From Hyphomonadaceae bacterium UBA5336 (GTDB lineage Bacteria; Pseudomonadota; Alphaproteobacteria; Caulobacterales; Hyphomonadaceae): DNA of 57,959 bases. A model generated the notes under the pieces. It worked only from the letters and a program-made list of their open reading frames with translations. It did no database searches and had not been told where the DNA came from. Of this stretch, positions 44,451 through 54,037 are shown in pieces. The DNA is taken from positions 1-57,959 of the forward strand of contig DHQO01000037.1 in assembly GCA_002408125.1 (NCBI GenBank), given 5' to 3'. The translations under genes were made by a program, and so were the position numbers. The first letter of the stretch is position 1, and the number at the start of each line of letters is the position of its first letter.

Positions 44451-45494
44451 TCAGCCGCTGGCCGGGTGCCGGGCATAGGCATCGCGCACCATGCCGGCAA
44501 TCTCGCGGCAGGCCCTGTCGGCGGCCGGCGAGACGCCGGTGAAGGCGGTGAATCCGTGGGCGAGGCTGTCATAGCATTTGTAGACCGTGTCCACGCCAGC
44601 GGCATCGAGCCGGTCGGCATAGGCCTTGCCCTCATCGACCAGCGGATCGAAGCCGGCGGTGACCACAATGGCGGGCGGCAGGCCCTCCAGGTTCATCTCC
44701 TGGGCCGGCGAAATGCGCAGGTCGGTGATGTCGGCGCCTTCGGGCAGATAGTGGCCCATGAACCAGTTCATCGTATCGGTGGAAAGCGGATAGGTCTCGC
44801 CATAGAGGGTGCGCGAGGGAAGCTCCTCGCTGATATCGGTAGCGGGATAGATCAGCAGCTGGAGCACCGGCACGGGGATGCCGTTGCGCCTGGCCTCCTG
44901 GGCGATGATGGCGGAGAAGTTCCCGCCCATGCTGTCGCCGCCAATCGCGGCCTCGCCCGCCGGCGCGCCGTATTTTTCCGCATTCTTCAGCGCCCACTCA
45001 TAGGCGAATTCGCAATCCTCAAGACCGGCCGGCCATTTGTGTTCCGGCGCGAGGCGATAATCGACCGACAGCACGGGGCAGCGCGCCGCGCTGGCAATCA
45101 TGGTCGCGAAGGCGTGGCAGGTTTCCAGGTCGCCGATCACGCCGCCACCGAAATGGAAGAACACCATCATCGGCGCGGCCGGGTCCTGGCTTTCGGGGCG
45201 GTAAAGGCGCACGGGGATGTTGCGTCCCGGCGCGGTCAGCTCGAAATTCTCCCAGCTCACACCCGGCTCGGGCGGGGCCTGGAACATGGCGAGCCCGGCG
45301 GCCGAGGCGGCCCGGCCCTGCGCGGCCTCCAGCGAGGACATGGGCGGCTGGCGCGAAGCGCCATGGGCGATGAACTGGAAGTGCGGATCGAGCACGCGCC
45401 CGCCAATCTTCACCGGCTTGCCGCCGGCCATTTTGACGAGCCAGGGCTCCGGCAATTTCAACAGCAGCTTCGCGATGGTCGCTTGCAGACTCAT
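44451..45494 (-). CDS. Alpha/beta hydrolase, HSL (hormone-sensitive lipase) family
   Basis: A 347-residue esterase. The HGGG-type oxyanion motif appears as VFFHFGGGVIGD, and DYRLAPEHKWPAGLED is HSL-typical. The nucleophile is in GGDSMGGNFSA, with Asp in TAGFDPLVDEGKAYADRL and His in YDSLAHGFTAF. It hydrolyses short acyl esters. GGAGGGATG precedes the ATG. It lies 39 bp downstream of a TetR regulator, with a 7-bp GC hairpin in between (45510-45527) that may tune expression. Confidence 0.9.
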   Translation of the reverse strand: MSLQATIAKLLLKLPEPWLVKMAGGKPVKIGGRVLDPHFQFIAHGASRQPPMSSLEAAQGRAASAAGLAMFQAPPEPGVSWENFELTAPGRNIPVRLYRPESQDPAAPMMVFFHFGGGVIGDLETCHAFATMIASAARCPVLSVDYRLAPEHKWPAGLEDCEFAYEWALKNAEKYGAPAGEAAIGGDSMGGNFSAIIAQEARRNGIPVPVLQLLIYPATDISEELPSRTLYGETYPLSTDTMNWFMGHYLPEGADITDLRISPAQEMNLEGLPPAIVVTAGFDPLVDEGKAYADRLDAAGVDTVYKCYDSLAHGFTAFTGVSPAADRACREIAGMVRDAYARHPASG

Positions 45495-45533
45495 CAGACA
45501 TCCCTCCTGCGCCCCCAGCCGGGGGCGGTCTTA

Positions 45534-46187
45534 TTATGTATTTATGGTCGCTTCAGGGCGCAGGCAGTTGCGAGTATGCCCGACGCCGGAAATGAAGAGC
45601 TGGCTGGCAAAGCAGGTCGCGCCCTCTACATCCACCGGACGCCGGCGCAGCATGAGGTCGCCGAGTTCCAGTGCGATGCCGACAGCGGCTGCAGTCATGT
45701 ATTCGGTGTCGATTCCGGAGCTGCCGGCCTGGCCGAAATAACGCTCAAGGTCGGAGCGGATCTCGGTCACCACCGCATCCATCTCGGGCGTGTCATAGCG
45801 CGCGCCCTTCATCGGCACATGGAGGCCACCCTGCTCTGCGATCTGGGCATTCTCCTGGGCGATGAAGGCGAAATATGCGCGGAAGGCTGCGTGGATATAG
45901 GTCTCCAGATCGGCTGCCGCCGCGCGGACATCGGCCAGGTGCGGCCGGAAGCGTGCGGTGGTCAGCTCCGAGAGCGCCTTGATCACCTCTTCCTTGGACT
46001 TGAAGTAATTGTAGAAGGTGCCGGCGGCGAGATCGGTCTCGCGGATGATGTCGCGGACCGTCGCGGACTCAACGCCCATCCTGATGAAGACAGAGCGCGC
46101 CGCATCGAGGATGGCTTCGCGATTGGCCGCCTTGGCACGTGCCCGCCGTCCATCTTCCTGCCTGGGTTGTGTGTCGGTGTCGGACAT
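45534..46187 (-). CDS. TetR/AcrR-family transcriptional regulator
   Basis: A 217-residue protein. The N-terminal HTH is textbook TetR: REAILDAARSVFIRMGVESA followed by TVRDIIRETDLAAGTFYNYF. The C-terminal ligand domain is unassigned. It lies directly upstream of, and co-directional with, the HSL esterase and quinone reductase, so it probably autoregulates and controls that unit. The short gap upstream (46188-46218) has a partial dyad around GGTGACC that could be the operator. Confidence 0.9.
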   Translation of the reverse strand: MSDTDTQPRQEDGRRARAKAANREAILDAARSVFIRMGVESATVRDIIRETDLAAGTFYNYFKSKEEVIKALSELTTARFRPHLADVRAAAADLETYIHAAFRAYFAFIAQENAQIAEQGGLHVPMKGARYDTPEMDAVVTEIRSDLERYFGQAGSSGIDTEYMTAAAVGIALELGDLMLRRRPVDVEGATCFASQLFISGVGHTRNCLRPEATINT

Positions 46188-46218
46188 GTTTTCCCGGATT
46201 TTCTTATTAGATAACAGG

Positions 46219-46929
46219 TCACCCTATTCGTGACGCCCCGTCAACTTTTTCGCCGCCATCCAGGCGCAATCTGCGACGAACTGCCAGGACCACACCCCAG
46301 ATCACGCGCAGCAGGATAAGGCCGAGAACGCCGAGCATCGGCTCGCCGAGCACCACCATCGCGCCGAAGCCGGCGAAGATGCCGATATGCACCACGATGA
46401 TCCGGCCATAGGGCGCGCCCATCTCCTCATTGAGATCGCCATCCTGTAACTCTCCGCGCATCAGCCCGTCGATCAGGTAGACCGCGACATTGAAGGCCAG
46501 GATCATGGCCAGGATCGTCACCATGCCAGGCGCAAAACCGAGCATGTAGCTGATCAATGTGTCTATGCCGGGGAAACCGTGATTGAGCGGACCGTCGGTG
46601 GTCGCCTGGCTCATATCCGTCGACAGCGCGACCAGGAAGATGCCGTGCACAAAGCAGAACATGCCATAATGCACGGTGAAAAAGGCCGACATGAACAGGG
46701 CGCCGAGTACGGTCGCCACGCCATTCATCGCGCCGACCGTCAGCATGCGCACCACGGTCATCACACCGATGACCAGGTTCTCAAGCCAATAGAGGAAGAC
46801 CAGCGGCGCAGCACCCCAGCCGAGGACCAGCACGGCAAAGACCGGCAACAGGTCGACCGCCAGCCCGAAGATCGCCAGCGGGTCGCGATAGGTCCGCGAC
46901 AGCAGGGCCGGATCCACATTCCACGCCAT
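46219..46929 (-). CDS. DUF6498-like polytopic membrane protein
   Basis: A 236-residue protein from the ATG preceded by GGGGAAGGGGAGA. About six membrane helices are seen. The N-terminal LAIFGLAVDLLPVFAVLVLG and VFLYWLENLVIGVMTVVRML are what I associate with DUF6498. Then come FFTVHYGMFCFVHGIFLVAL (with histidines inside the membrane region) and further helices to the end. The function is unknown. It is part of a co-directional run with the M23 lipoprotein upstream and TetR downstream (gaps of about 30 bp). Confidence 0.75.
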   Translation of the reverse strand: MAWNVDPALLSRTYRDPLAIFGLAVDLLPVFAVLVLGWGAAPLVFLYWLENLVIGVMTVVRMLTVGAMNGVATVLGALFMSAFFTVHYGMFCFVHGIFLVALSTDMSQATTDGPLNHGFPGIDTLISYMLGFAPGMVTILAMILAFNVAVYLIDGLMRGELQDGDLNEEMGAPYGRIIVVHIGIFAGFGAMVVLGEPMLGVLGLILLRVIWGVVLAVRRRLRLDGGEKVDGASRIG

Positions 46930-46963
46930 TCCGGTCTCCCCTTCCCCAAGACAGCGGGTCAAT

Positions 46964-47674
46964 CTAGCCGATCGAACCGCCCGGATCATAGGCCGGCCAG
47001 GAAAAGGGGTTTGTTGCGGTCAGGTCCCAGACCCCGCGCGCGCCCCACTGGCCAACCAGCACTTCATAATGGACATGGATTGCGGTCGCGTTACCGGACT
47101 GGCCCATCAGGCCGAGTGCCTGGCCGAAGCCGATCACGACGCCCTCGGCAATGCCGGGCTCAACCCGGGAGAGGTGGGCATAACGTGTGGCCACGCCCGA
47201 GCCGTGGTCGATGACCACATTCAGCCCGTAGCCATTGTCGCGCCCGACCCGGCGGATGATGCCCGGCCCGCTGGAAAACACCATGGTCGGCGGGCGCGAC
47301 TTCAGGTCGATGCCCTCATGCGGGCTGCCATTACGGCGCCCGAAGCCGGAACTGAGACAGGCATTATTTGTCGGGATGGAGGCCAGAACCACCTGGTTGT
47401 TCACCACGATGAGCGGGGAATAGTCCACCGTGCCATCCCCTGCCAGCGGCGGGGCATTGGTCACATGGCCGGTGCAGATCGTGAGATAGGCATCGGGCAG
47501 GTAAGGCCCCTGCTGGGCCAGCACGGACATGTCCGGCGGCAGGGCGGGCGGCGGCGCGGGATCGGCGACCGGCACGGTGGGCCTTGGCTGGGGATAGGTG
47601 ATGGGCGCTGTGGACGCGCAACCGGCCGTGCCCAGCATGGCAGCCAGGCCAATCCCCCACCCGCGTACTCTCAC
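46964..47674 (-). CDS. M23-family (LytM) peptidase lipoprotein
   Basis: A 236-residue protein with a GTG start overlapping the preceding stop (GTGA). The lipobox is TAGC; a Pro-rich linker follows. The LytM domain (about 105-220) has zinc-ligand regions GSPHEGIDLKS (H-x3-D) and AIHVHYEVLVG (HxH), plus GYGLNVVIDHGSGVATRYAH. All canonical ligands are present, so it may be an active endopeptidase cutting peptidoglycan cross-links. Translational coupling to the small helical gene and the monooxygenase is suggested by GTGA overlaps. Confidence 0.87.
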   Translation of the reverse strand: MRVRGWGIGLAAMLGTAGCASTAPITYPQPRPTVPVADPAPPPALPPDMSVLAQQGPYLPDAYLTICTGHVTNAPPLAGDGTVDYSPLIVVNNQVVLASIPTNNACLSSGFGRRNGSPHEGIDLKSRPPTMVFSSGPGIIRRVGRDNGYGLNVVIDHGSGVATRYAHLSRVEPGIAEGVVIGFGQALGLMGQSGNATAIHVHYEVLVGQWGARGVWDLTATNPFSWPAYDPGGSIG

Positions 47675-47961
47675 TGGGCGGCGATAGCCGGTTCAGCCGC
47701 GCCGACGGCCAGGCTGAACTCGTCTTCCCAGCCTTCCAGTTCGGCGAGCACGTGCAATGGGCCCTCAATGGACAGCAGCAGCTGCGCACGCTGCAACCCT
47801 TCCGGACGGCCGAGGGCGAGCGCGGCGCGTGTCGTGTCGATATCGGCAAGGGCTTCGGCCAGATCCTGCCAACCGGCCTCAATGACCTGTTCGCCCGCGG
47901 CAAGCACATGGCTGCGCAGCTGGTCCAGAGAGTTGGAGATCGACCGTGTGAGCTGGGTCAC
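47671..47961 (-). CDS. Small helical protein of unknown function
   Basis: A 96-residue, entirely helical protein (ISNSLDQLRSHVLAAGEQVI, ADIDTTRAALALGRPEGLQR) with no signal peptide and no recognised domain. It starts with a GTG that overlaps the stop of the flavin monooxygenase gene, and its own stop overlaps the GTG of the M23 gene. It is therefore an integral middle cistron of a coupled trio. It might be a small adaptor. Confidence 0.65.
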   Translation of the reverse strand: MTQLTRSISNSLDQLRSHVLAAGEQVIEAGWQDLAEALADIDTTRAALALGRPEGLQRAQLLLSIEGPLHVLAELEGWEDEFSLAVGAAEPAIAAQ

Positions 47962-49289
47962 TGTAGCACCTTCTTTCTTTTCATCCCTTCACCAATTTCC
48001 TTAAGCAAGTCTGTCACATATTGGTTAAAATCAATCTGCATTGTGTGACGCGGCGCATCATAGAAATGCCCCCTGTGTCGACGCTCATCGGCTGCAATCA
48101 CAGCGCGCATCTGAATTTCTGGTGGAAAAGCATAGTCTCCGGCGAGATGGGAAGCGACGAGCTTGGATTGTTGCTCTGCAAAATTGACAAGTGTGGGAAG
48201 TGGCTGGGCGAGACCCAAAAAGTATAAATTGGTGTATCCAGGTTTCACAATACGTTTGTACAGCGGGAACTGATTCTCTTCCGGAATGAGTTCGGGATCA
48301 TTAAAGAACGGAAAGCTGATCTTGTAGCCCGTCGCCCAGATAATCGCGTCGAATTCTTCCTTTGTGCCATCGGCGAAGATGACGCCGTCGCTTTCCAGCC
48401 GCTCCATGGCGCCGCGCGCGGCGATGTCGCCACAACCGACGCGCGTGAGGAACTCGCCTGACACAGACGGATGGGCATCGAGCGGCTCGTGATCGGGCCT
48501 GGGCAGGCCGTAATCCTCCATCCGGCCGATGGCGGACTTGATCTTCGCGCGCGCCAGGGCCCGGCCGAGGCCGGCCGGCAGCCATCCGGGCAGCACATTC
48601 TTGTCGGTCGGCTTGCCATCCATGTATTTCGGCAGCACCCACACGCCCCGGCGCATGGACACGACCAGCCGTTTCGCAATCGGGCGCTGGGCAAGTTCCG
48701 AGGCGATATCCATCGCCGAGTTGCCGGCCCCGACCACCAGTACCCGCTTGCCGCGGAAGTCATAGGGCTTGAACGGGTCGCGATAGACATGGGAATGGAT
48801 CTGGTAACCGTCGAATTCGCCGGGATAGTCCGGCAGGCGCGGGTCCCAGTGATGGCCATTGGCCACGATCAGCGCGCTGTAACGGCGCGTCTCCCCGCCC
48901 GCCAGGGTGACATCCCATTTGTGATCGGCCCGGCGCATGCAGTGCTCCACCTTCGTGTTGAAGCTGATCATCTCGCGCAGGCCGAAATGGTCGACATAGG
49001 CGCGGAAATACTGCAGCAGCTGGCGGTGATGGGGAAAATCCGGCCAGTCCTCCGGCACCGGAAAATCCTCGAATGCCAGGCGCCATTTCGAGGTGTCGAT
49101 GTGCAGGCTCTCATAACAGGACGAGGCGCCGTTGGGATTGTTGAAATACCAGTTGCCGCCAATATCGTCCGACATCTCGAAACAGTCATAGGCGATGCCG
49201 CGATCCTTCAGGCGCTTGGCCATGGTAAAGCCCGAGCATCCGGCGCCGATAATGCAGACCTTGTTCGATGCCAACACTGTCGCGGCCAT
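47958..49289 (-). CDS. Flavin-containing monooxygenase
   Basis: A 443-residue class B monooxygenase. FAD site: VCIIGAGCSGFTMAKRLKDR. FMO fingerprint: FDGYQIHSHVY (F-x-G-x3-H-x3-Y). NADPH site: VLVVGAGNSAMDIASELAQ. IIWATGYK is the second ATG motif. It oxygenates nitrogen or sulfur centres, or ketones, with NADPH and oxygen. The ATG at 49289 has GGGAGGGCAAGG; an in-frame TTG at 49307 is less suited. The last 300 bp (47960-48260) are visibly AT-richer than the rest. It heads the coupled trio. Confidence 0.9.
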   Translation of the reverse strand: MAATVLASNKVCIIGAGCSGFTMAKRLKDRGIAYDCFEMSDDIGGNWYFNNPNGASSCYESLHIDTSKWRLAFEDFPVPEDWPDFPHHRQLLQYFRAYVDHFGLREMISFNTKVEHCMRRADHKWDVTLAGGETRRYSALIVANGHHWDPRLPDYPGEFDGYQIHSHVYRDPFKPYDFRGKRVLVVGAGNSAMDIASELAQRPIAKRLVVSMRRGVWVLPKYMDGKPTDKNVLPGWLPAGLGRALARAKIKSAIGRMEDYGLPRPDHEPLDAHPSVSGEFLTRVGCGDIAARGAMERLESDGVIFADGTKEEFDAIIWATGYKISFPFFNDPELIPEENQFPLYKRIVKPGYTNLYFLGLAQPLPTLVNFAEQQSKLVASHLAGDYAFPPEIQMRAVIAADERRHRGHFYDAPRHTMQIDFNQYVTDLLKEIGEGMKRKKVLQ

Positions 49290-49396
49290 CCTTGCCCTCC
49301 CTGGCAATATTACCCTGACCCTTGTTTTCAGGGTCTTGTGAGGATGCTATCGACGGGAGTCGCTGGCTGAAAGCCCATCCTTGCGGAAACCTGCCC

Positions 49397-49909
49397 ATGA
49401 GCGAAACACCGGATGAGATCCCGCTGGAGACAATCCAGAAATACGCCCCGCTGATGATGCAGGGCGTACCCTGGGCGAATTTCCTCGGTTTCGAGGTCAC
49501 CGGGGTCGAACGGGGCCGGGCCTTTGCCCGCGTGCCGTGGCGCGAGGACCTGGTCGGCGATCCAAGCACCGGTGTCATCCATGGCGGGGTGATCACCTCC
49601 CTGCTGGACAATCTGGCCGGGGTCGCCATCGCCACGCGGCTGCGGAAACTGCGCGCCATGGCGACGCTGGATCTGCGCATCGACTATATGCGCCCGGCCG
49701 AGAAGGGCCGCGAAATCCTGGCCGAGGCCGAGTGCTACCACATCACCCGCTCGGTCGCTTTCGTACACGCCTGGGCCTATCACGGCTCGCGTGAGGAGCG
49801 GATCGTCGCCAGTGCCTCCGGCGCCTTCGCCCTCAACGATCCCAAGCGGTGGACGCCGGCATCGGGCGGCCTGTCGGCGATCCAGAACGCTGTGGAGTCA
49901 GGCAAATGA
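49397..49909 (+). CDS. PaaI-type thioesterase, first of a coupled pair
   Basis: A 170-residue hot-dog protein: GVPWANFLGFEVTGVERGRA, DPSTGVIHGGVITSLLDNLA (HGG-type motif with Asp), MATLDLRIDYMRPAEKGREI and VAFVHAWAYHGSREERIVAS. It hydrolyses acyl-CoA thioesters. The ATG was chosen because the longer frame to 49322 lacks a ribosome site and homology. Its TGA overlaps the ATG of the next thioesterase gene (ATGA). Confidence 0.87.
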   Translation: MSETPDEIPLETIQKYAPLMMQGVPWANFLGFEVTGVERGRAFARVPWREDLVGDPSTGVIHGGVITSLLDNLAGVAIATRLRKLRAMATLDLRIDYMRPAEKGREILAEAECYHITRSVAFVHAWAYHGSREERIVASASGAFALNDPKRWTPASGGLSAIQNAVESGK

Positions 49910-50328
49910 GCCGTGCCGAGCAAGTCAGCGCCTTCCTGGAGACCCTGCCCTTCGCGGCCACGCTGGGCATGCGCTGCGAGATATTCGGCGACGAGATGAC
50001 TGCCGTCCTGCCGTTTCAGGAAAAGCTCATCGGCAATGCCGCCATCCGCGCGCTGCATGGCGGCGCCATCGGCGCTTTCCTGGAACTGACGGCCATGGCC
50101 CAGCTCTATCTGGTCGGTGATCTGGCGACCCCGCCCAAACCGATCGACCTGACAGTGGACTATCTGCGCTCGGGCCGCGCCGAGACGCTCTATGCCCGCG
50201 CCTCTGTGCGCAAGCTCGGCTCGCGCATGTCCAGCGTGCATGCCGAGGCCTGGCAGACCGACCGCGACAAGCCGGTCGCGGCACTGCGAGCACAGTTCCT
50301 CGTCGAAGTGCGCACCGAGGAGGATTAA
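49906..50328 (+). CDS. PaaI-type thioesterase, second of a coupled pair
   Basis: A 140-residue hot-dog protein coupled by ATGA to the preceding gene. It has LPFAATLGMRCEIFGDEMTA, NAAIRALHGGAIGAFLELTA (HGG motif, Glu instead of Asp after it), KPIDLTVDYLRSGRAETLYA and RMSSVHAEAWQTD. The pair may form a heteromeric double hot-dog enzyme rather than two homomers. The substrate is unknown. Confidence 0.87.
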   Translation: MSRAEQVSAFLETLPFAATLGMRCEIFGDEMTAVLPFQEKLIGNAAIRALHGGAIGAFLELTAMAQLYLVGDLATPPKPIDLTVDYLRSGRAETLYARASVRKLGSRMSSVHAEAWQTDRDKPVAALRAQFLVEVRTEED

Positions 50329-50375
50329 GCACTTCTTAGACGAAATCCGGCAGGTGTGGCGCGAAGGAGCGCCGT

Positions 50376-52055
50376 ATGTTCACACACAAGCCGATCTGGC
50401 CGGTGGGCGCAGCGCTGACGGAAACGGCCGGCCGCAAGGCCCGCATGGGGCCGCTTCTGGCCTGCGCGGTCCTCGCCTGCAGTCTCATCCACGCCGTCTT
50501 CGCCATGGCCCCGCATGCACTGGAATGGACCACCTACCAGGACATTCCCTATCTGCTGCGAGCGGCGGATCCCGGTTTCAACGCGGCCGACAATTATACC
50601 AATTCAGTAGCTGATGCCCCGCGCGGCGGCTTTGCCGCCTTTGCACGCCTTTTGATGGCGATGGGGGCGGACTGGCAGCTTGCCCTCCTGATCCTGAAGA
50701 CCGCCATGACACTGACCCGCCCCCTGCTGGTCTTCCTCATTCTGGTGCGCCTGAGCGAGACCATACTGACACGCGCGGGCCGGCAGGACCTGATGGGTTA
50801 TGCGCTGCCTGGCGCGGCCTTCTGCGCGGCGCTGCTCTATGAGACGAATGGCTCGTACAGCCTGGCCGGCTGGCTCCCGCTGCACACCCTGCACGACCTC
50901 TCGCCAATGTCGCTGGCCGGGACGGTCTATCTCGGCGTGCTCTGCCTGCTGACCGGTCCGGCGCGTCCGGCGCGGCTCTACCTGGCCGGTGCGGGCCTGG
51001 CGCTGGTGACGCTTGTGCATCCCGTCATTGGGCTGGGCGGCTGGGCCTGGGCGGGGCTCTGGCTCGTCGGCCTGCGCGAAACCTGGCGCAGCGCCCTGAT
51101 CGAAACGGCGAAGCTCGCCCCTTTCACCGCCCTGCCCCTGCTTGGCCTGCAGCTGATCTACGGCGATGCCGGCACGCTGCCCACTGCGGACTATCGCGAC
51201 ATCTATACCCTGTGGCGTCATCCCTGGCATTTTGACATGACGCAGATCCTCACCTTCAGCCGGGGCCTCTTCCCGGCAGCCGGCGCGCTCGCCGGCTTCA
51301 TCGCCCTGGCCGCGTTCACACGGGCCTGGCGGCTTGCTGTCATGCTCGCTGGCTTTGCAGCGCTCTGCACACTGGCTGTGGGCGTGCAGTATTTCGGGAC
51401 CAGTCTGATGGTGATCGACGCAGTGATCACGCTTGGCCCCAGCCGGTTTCTCAGCTTCCTGCCGCTCTTCCTCCTGCTCGGCGGAGCGATGGCCGTTCTG
51501 GCTTTTCTGGCCCACCGTATGCCGCCGGCCTCGAATGGCGGGGCCATGAGCACAGCACCGGCGACCTATGCCGGGCTCGGCGCCCTGGCGCTTGCGCTCT
51601 GCCTGTCAGTTCCGGTCGCGACGGCCCGGATAGAGCGCGGCCCACCCGACCCGCACCACGCCGCCATCGCGCAGTGGCTGTCAGACAACACGCCCGAAGA
51701 CGCCATGATCGCCGATCTGGACATTGCAGGCCCGGCTCCCCGCATCGCCTTTCACAATACCGAGCTGACCCTGGCAGTCCGGGTTTTCGCGCAGCGTCCC
51801 GTCTTCGCCGACAAGGCCTTTCCCCTGCGCCGCGGCGCTGCGGTGGATTTCCGCGACCGTCTCGAAACCAACCGGGTCCTGGCGGACACGCCGTTCGCCG
51901 CGATCGCCTGTGCGGCGCGCCCTTACCGGCTCGACTATGTGATCTATCGCGGCAAGGCCGGGCAACGGCCAGAAGACCGGACACCGGATTTCGCATCCGG
52001 GCCATATGCCATTTACGCGGTGGAATTGCCGGCCGCCTGCAGCGGTGCAGACTGA
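50376..52055 (+). CDS. Polytopic membrane protein, GT-C-like layout
   Basis: A 559-residue protein with about ten membrane helices (first about 25-45, GPLLACAVLACSLIHAVFAM) and a C-terminal soluble domain (about 415-559) with Asp/His-containing segments. The first extramembrane loop (EWTTYQDIPYLLRAADPGFN) carries acidic residues, as in GT-C glycosyltransferases, and YFGTSLMVIDAVITLGPSRF lies before the last helices. The family is not recognised. A role in glycan or lipid-linked sugar transfer is a guess from layout only. It converges on dksA. Confidence 0.65.
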   Translation: MFTHKPIWPVGAALTETAGRKARMGPLLACAVLACSLIHAVFAMAPHALEWTTYQDIPYLLRAADPGFNAADNYTNSVADAPRGGFAAFARLLMAMGADWQLALLILKTAMTLTRPLLVFLILVRLSETILTRAGRQDLMGYALPGAAFCAALLYETNGSYSLAGWLPLHTLHDLSPMSLAGTVYLGVLCLLTGPARPARLYLAGAGLALVTLVHPVIGLGGWAWAGLWLVGLRETWRSALIETAKLAPFTALPLLGLQLIYGDAGTLPTADYRDIYTLWRHPWHFDMTQILTFSRGLFPAAGALAGFIALAAFTRAWRLAVMLAGFAALCTLAVGVQYFGTSLMVIDAVITLGPSRFLSFLPLFLLLGGAMAVLAFLAHRMPPASNGGAMSTAPATYAGLGALALALCLSVPVATARIERGPPDPHHAAIAQWLSDNTPEDAMIADLDIAGPAPRIAFHNTELTLAVRVFAQRPVFADKAFPLRRGAAVDFRDRLETNRVLADTPFAAIACAARPYRLDYVIYRGKAGQRPEDRTPDFASGPYAIYAVELPAACSGAD

Positions 52056-52058
52056 GGC

Positions 52059-52475
<417 letters not shown>

Positions 52476-52756
52476 GAGACTCACACTCCGAAACTATGGG
52501 CTCCCTATACTCAGCTCAACTGGCCGGCGCAATCGGCAATATCATGGCCCAATAGGGGCATTTGCAGTTGCCTGTTAACCATCCCGCCGTGCTGAAAAGC
52601 CAAGCGAACCAGTCCTAGCAATTGTCGTACCGCTGCGAGGTTGCGAAAGCTTCATCGCCACAATACTGCCGTTCTGAGTTCGATACTTGATTCCCAAACC
52701 GGCGCAGTGCGTATAGGCACCAAGTGCCCCCACACCGGACCCAGGTCGGACTTTTC

Positions 52757-54037
52757 ATGGATTTTGGCAGACGCAGGTCGAGCTTGTCTTCGGGATGGCT
52801 GCAAGCCGCCATCTTCAATGGCATGCTGCTGCTGTTGCCGGTCCTGGCGGCCAATGTGGTCTCCGGGGTCTTCGCCACGCGCGATTTCCCGCAGACCCCG
52901 CGCCCGGCCGCACTGGAAGCCACCCGCAGCGAGATCAAGGCGCGCTTCGCCTCGCTCGCGACTTCCGCCGATGACCGACGCGACTACTGGGCCAATCTCG
53001 TGGCGCTGCAGCTGCGCGAGCGGAACATGCCCGCCGCGCGCGGCTTCCTGCTGGCGGCCACCGAAATGCTGGACGAGCGTGACCGCGAGGCCGTCATCCA
53101 GGCCGCCCCCCAGGCCGTGCCCTTCGGCACGCAGGACGAACAGCTTGTCGGCGCCGCCCTGCTCTTCCTGCCCAATGATGTGCGCGTGCGCTACGAGACC
53201 GCCCTGATGCCGCCGCGCCTGGACGAGGAAACCGGCGGCGACACCCTGCCCGCCCCCGCGCAACTGCCCGTCAGCGCGAGCGAACCGGAAGACGAGGACA
53301 GCCAGGAGTTCAACTCCATGCGTGTCTCGCCCATCGGCGTGGGCGGGTTTTCCGTGCTCGGCAGCTTCGAGGACCTGGCGCGCAATTCGCGCGACTGGCT
53401 GGCCGGCCAGCCCGACGAGGCGTTCGGCCTGCGGATCACTGCGCTTGGTCTGATGGCCGACGATCTGGAAGAGCCGGAAAATGTCGACCTGCGCGAGGCC
53501 GCCTCGCTGCTGAAGGCCGCCGACCGGGCCGGACGGCTGCGCCCCGGCTTTCGCGAGCGCCTCTCATTCGACCTGGAACAGGCCCTGCCCCTGGCGCCGC
53601 TGCGCACGCGCATGAGCGAGGCCCTCGCCGTAGTGGCGCCGGTTTCCGAACAGACCGACGCCCTGCATGCGGCCTTCCGCGCGACGCTGAATGTGGACGG
53701 GCTCGGCCCGCTCTATGTCGATGCTGCGCAGATCAACGAGATTGTCGACGCCACCGGGCCTGTCTCGGCCCTGGCCATGCTCGAACATGTCAACTCGGTC
53801 ACGGACCTGCGCCGTGCGCGCCTTGTGGCCGAGGCCGGGGGCGACCGCGCCATTGCGCTGGAATCGCTGATCGGCGGCAGCATCCTGATGACCGCGCGCA
53901 CCGGCATCGACCTCTCACGCCAGGACGTGCTGGAGATCATGGGCCTGACCGCGGCGGCCATGGCCCTGTTCTGGATGGTGATGCTGTCGATGAACCGCTA
54001 TATGCGCTCGCCGATCCGCCCGCTGCTCTACGAATAG
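52757..54037 (+). CDS. Bitopic protein of unknown function
   Basis: A 426-residue protein from the ATG at 52757. An N-terminal membrane anchor (about 13-35, WLQAAIFNGMLLLLPVLAAN) and a C-terminal one (about 395-415, AAAMALFWMVMLSMNRY) enclose a largely helical domain with TPR-like helix pairs (NLVALQLRERNMPAARGFLL, EAASLLKAADRAGRLRPGFR) and an acidic linker (about 170-190). I do not recognise the family. The layout suggests a periplasmic domain tethered at both ends. It converges on marC, overlapping by 10 bp. Confidence 0.7.
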   Translation: MDFGRRRSSLSSGWLQAAIFNGMLLLLPVLAANVVSGVFATRDFPQTPRPAALEATRSEIKARFASLATSADDRRDYWANLVALQLRERNMPAARGFLLAATEMLDERDREAVIQAAPQAVPFGTQDEQLVGAALLFLPNDVRVRYETALMPPRLDEETGGDTLPAPAQLPVSASEPEDEDSQEFNSMRVSPIGVGGFSVLGSFEDLARNSRDWLAGQPDEAFGLRITALGLMADDLEEPENVDLREAASLLKAADRAGRLRPGFRERLSFDLEQALPLAPLRTRMSEALAVVAPVSEQTDALHAAFRATLNVDGLGPLYVDAAQINEIVDATGPVSALAMLEHVNSVTDLRRARLVAEAGGDRAIALESLIGGSILMTARTGIDLSRQDVLEIMGLTAAAMALFWMVMLSMNRYMRSPIRPLLYE

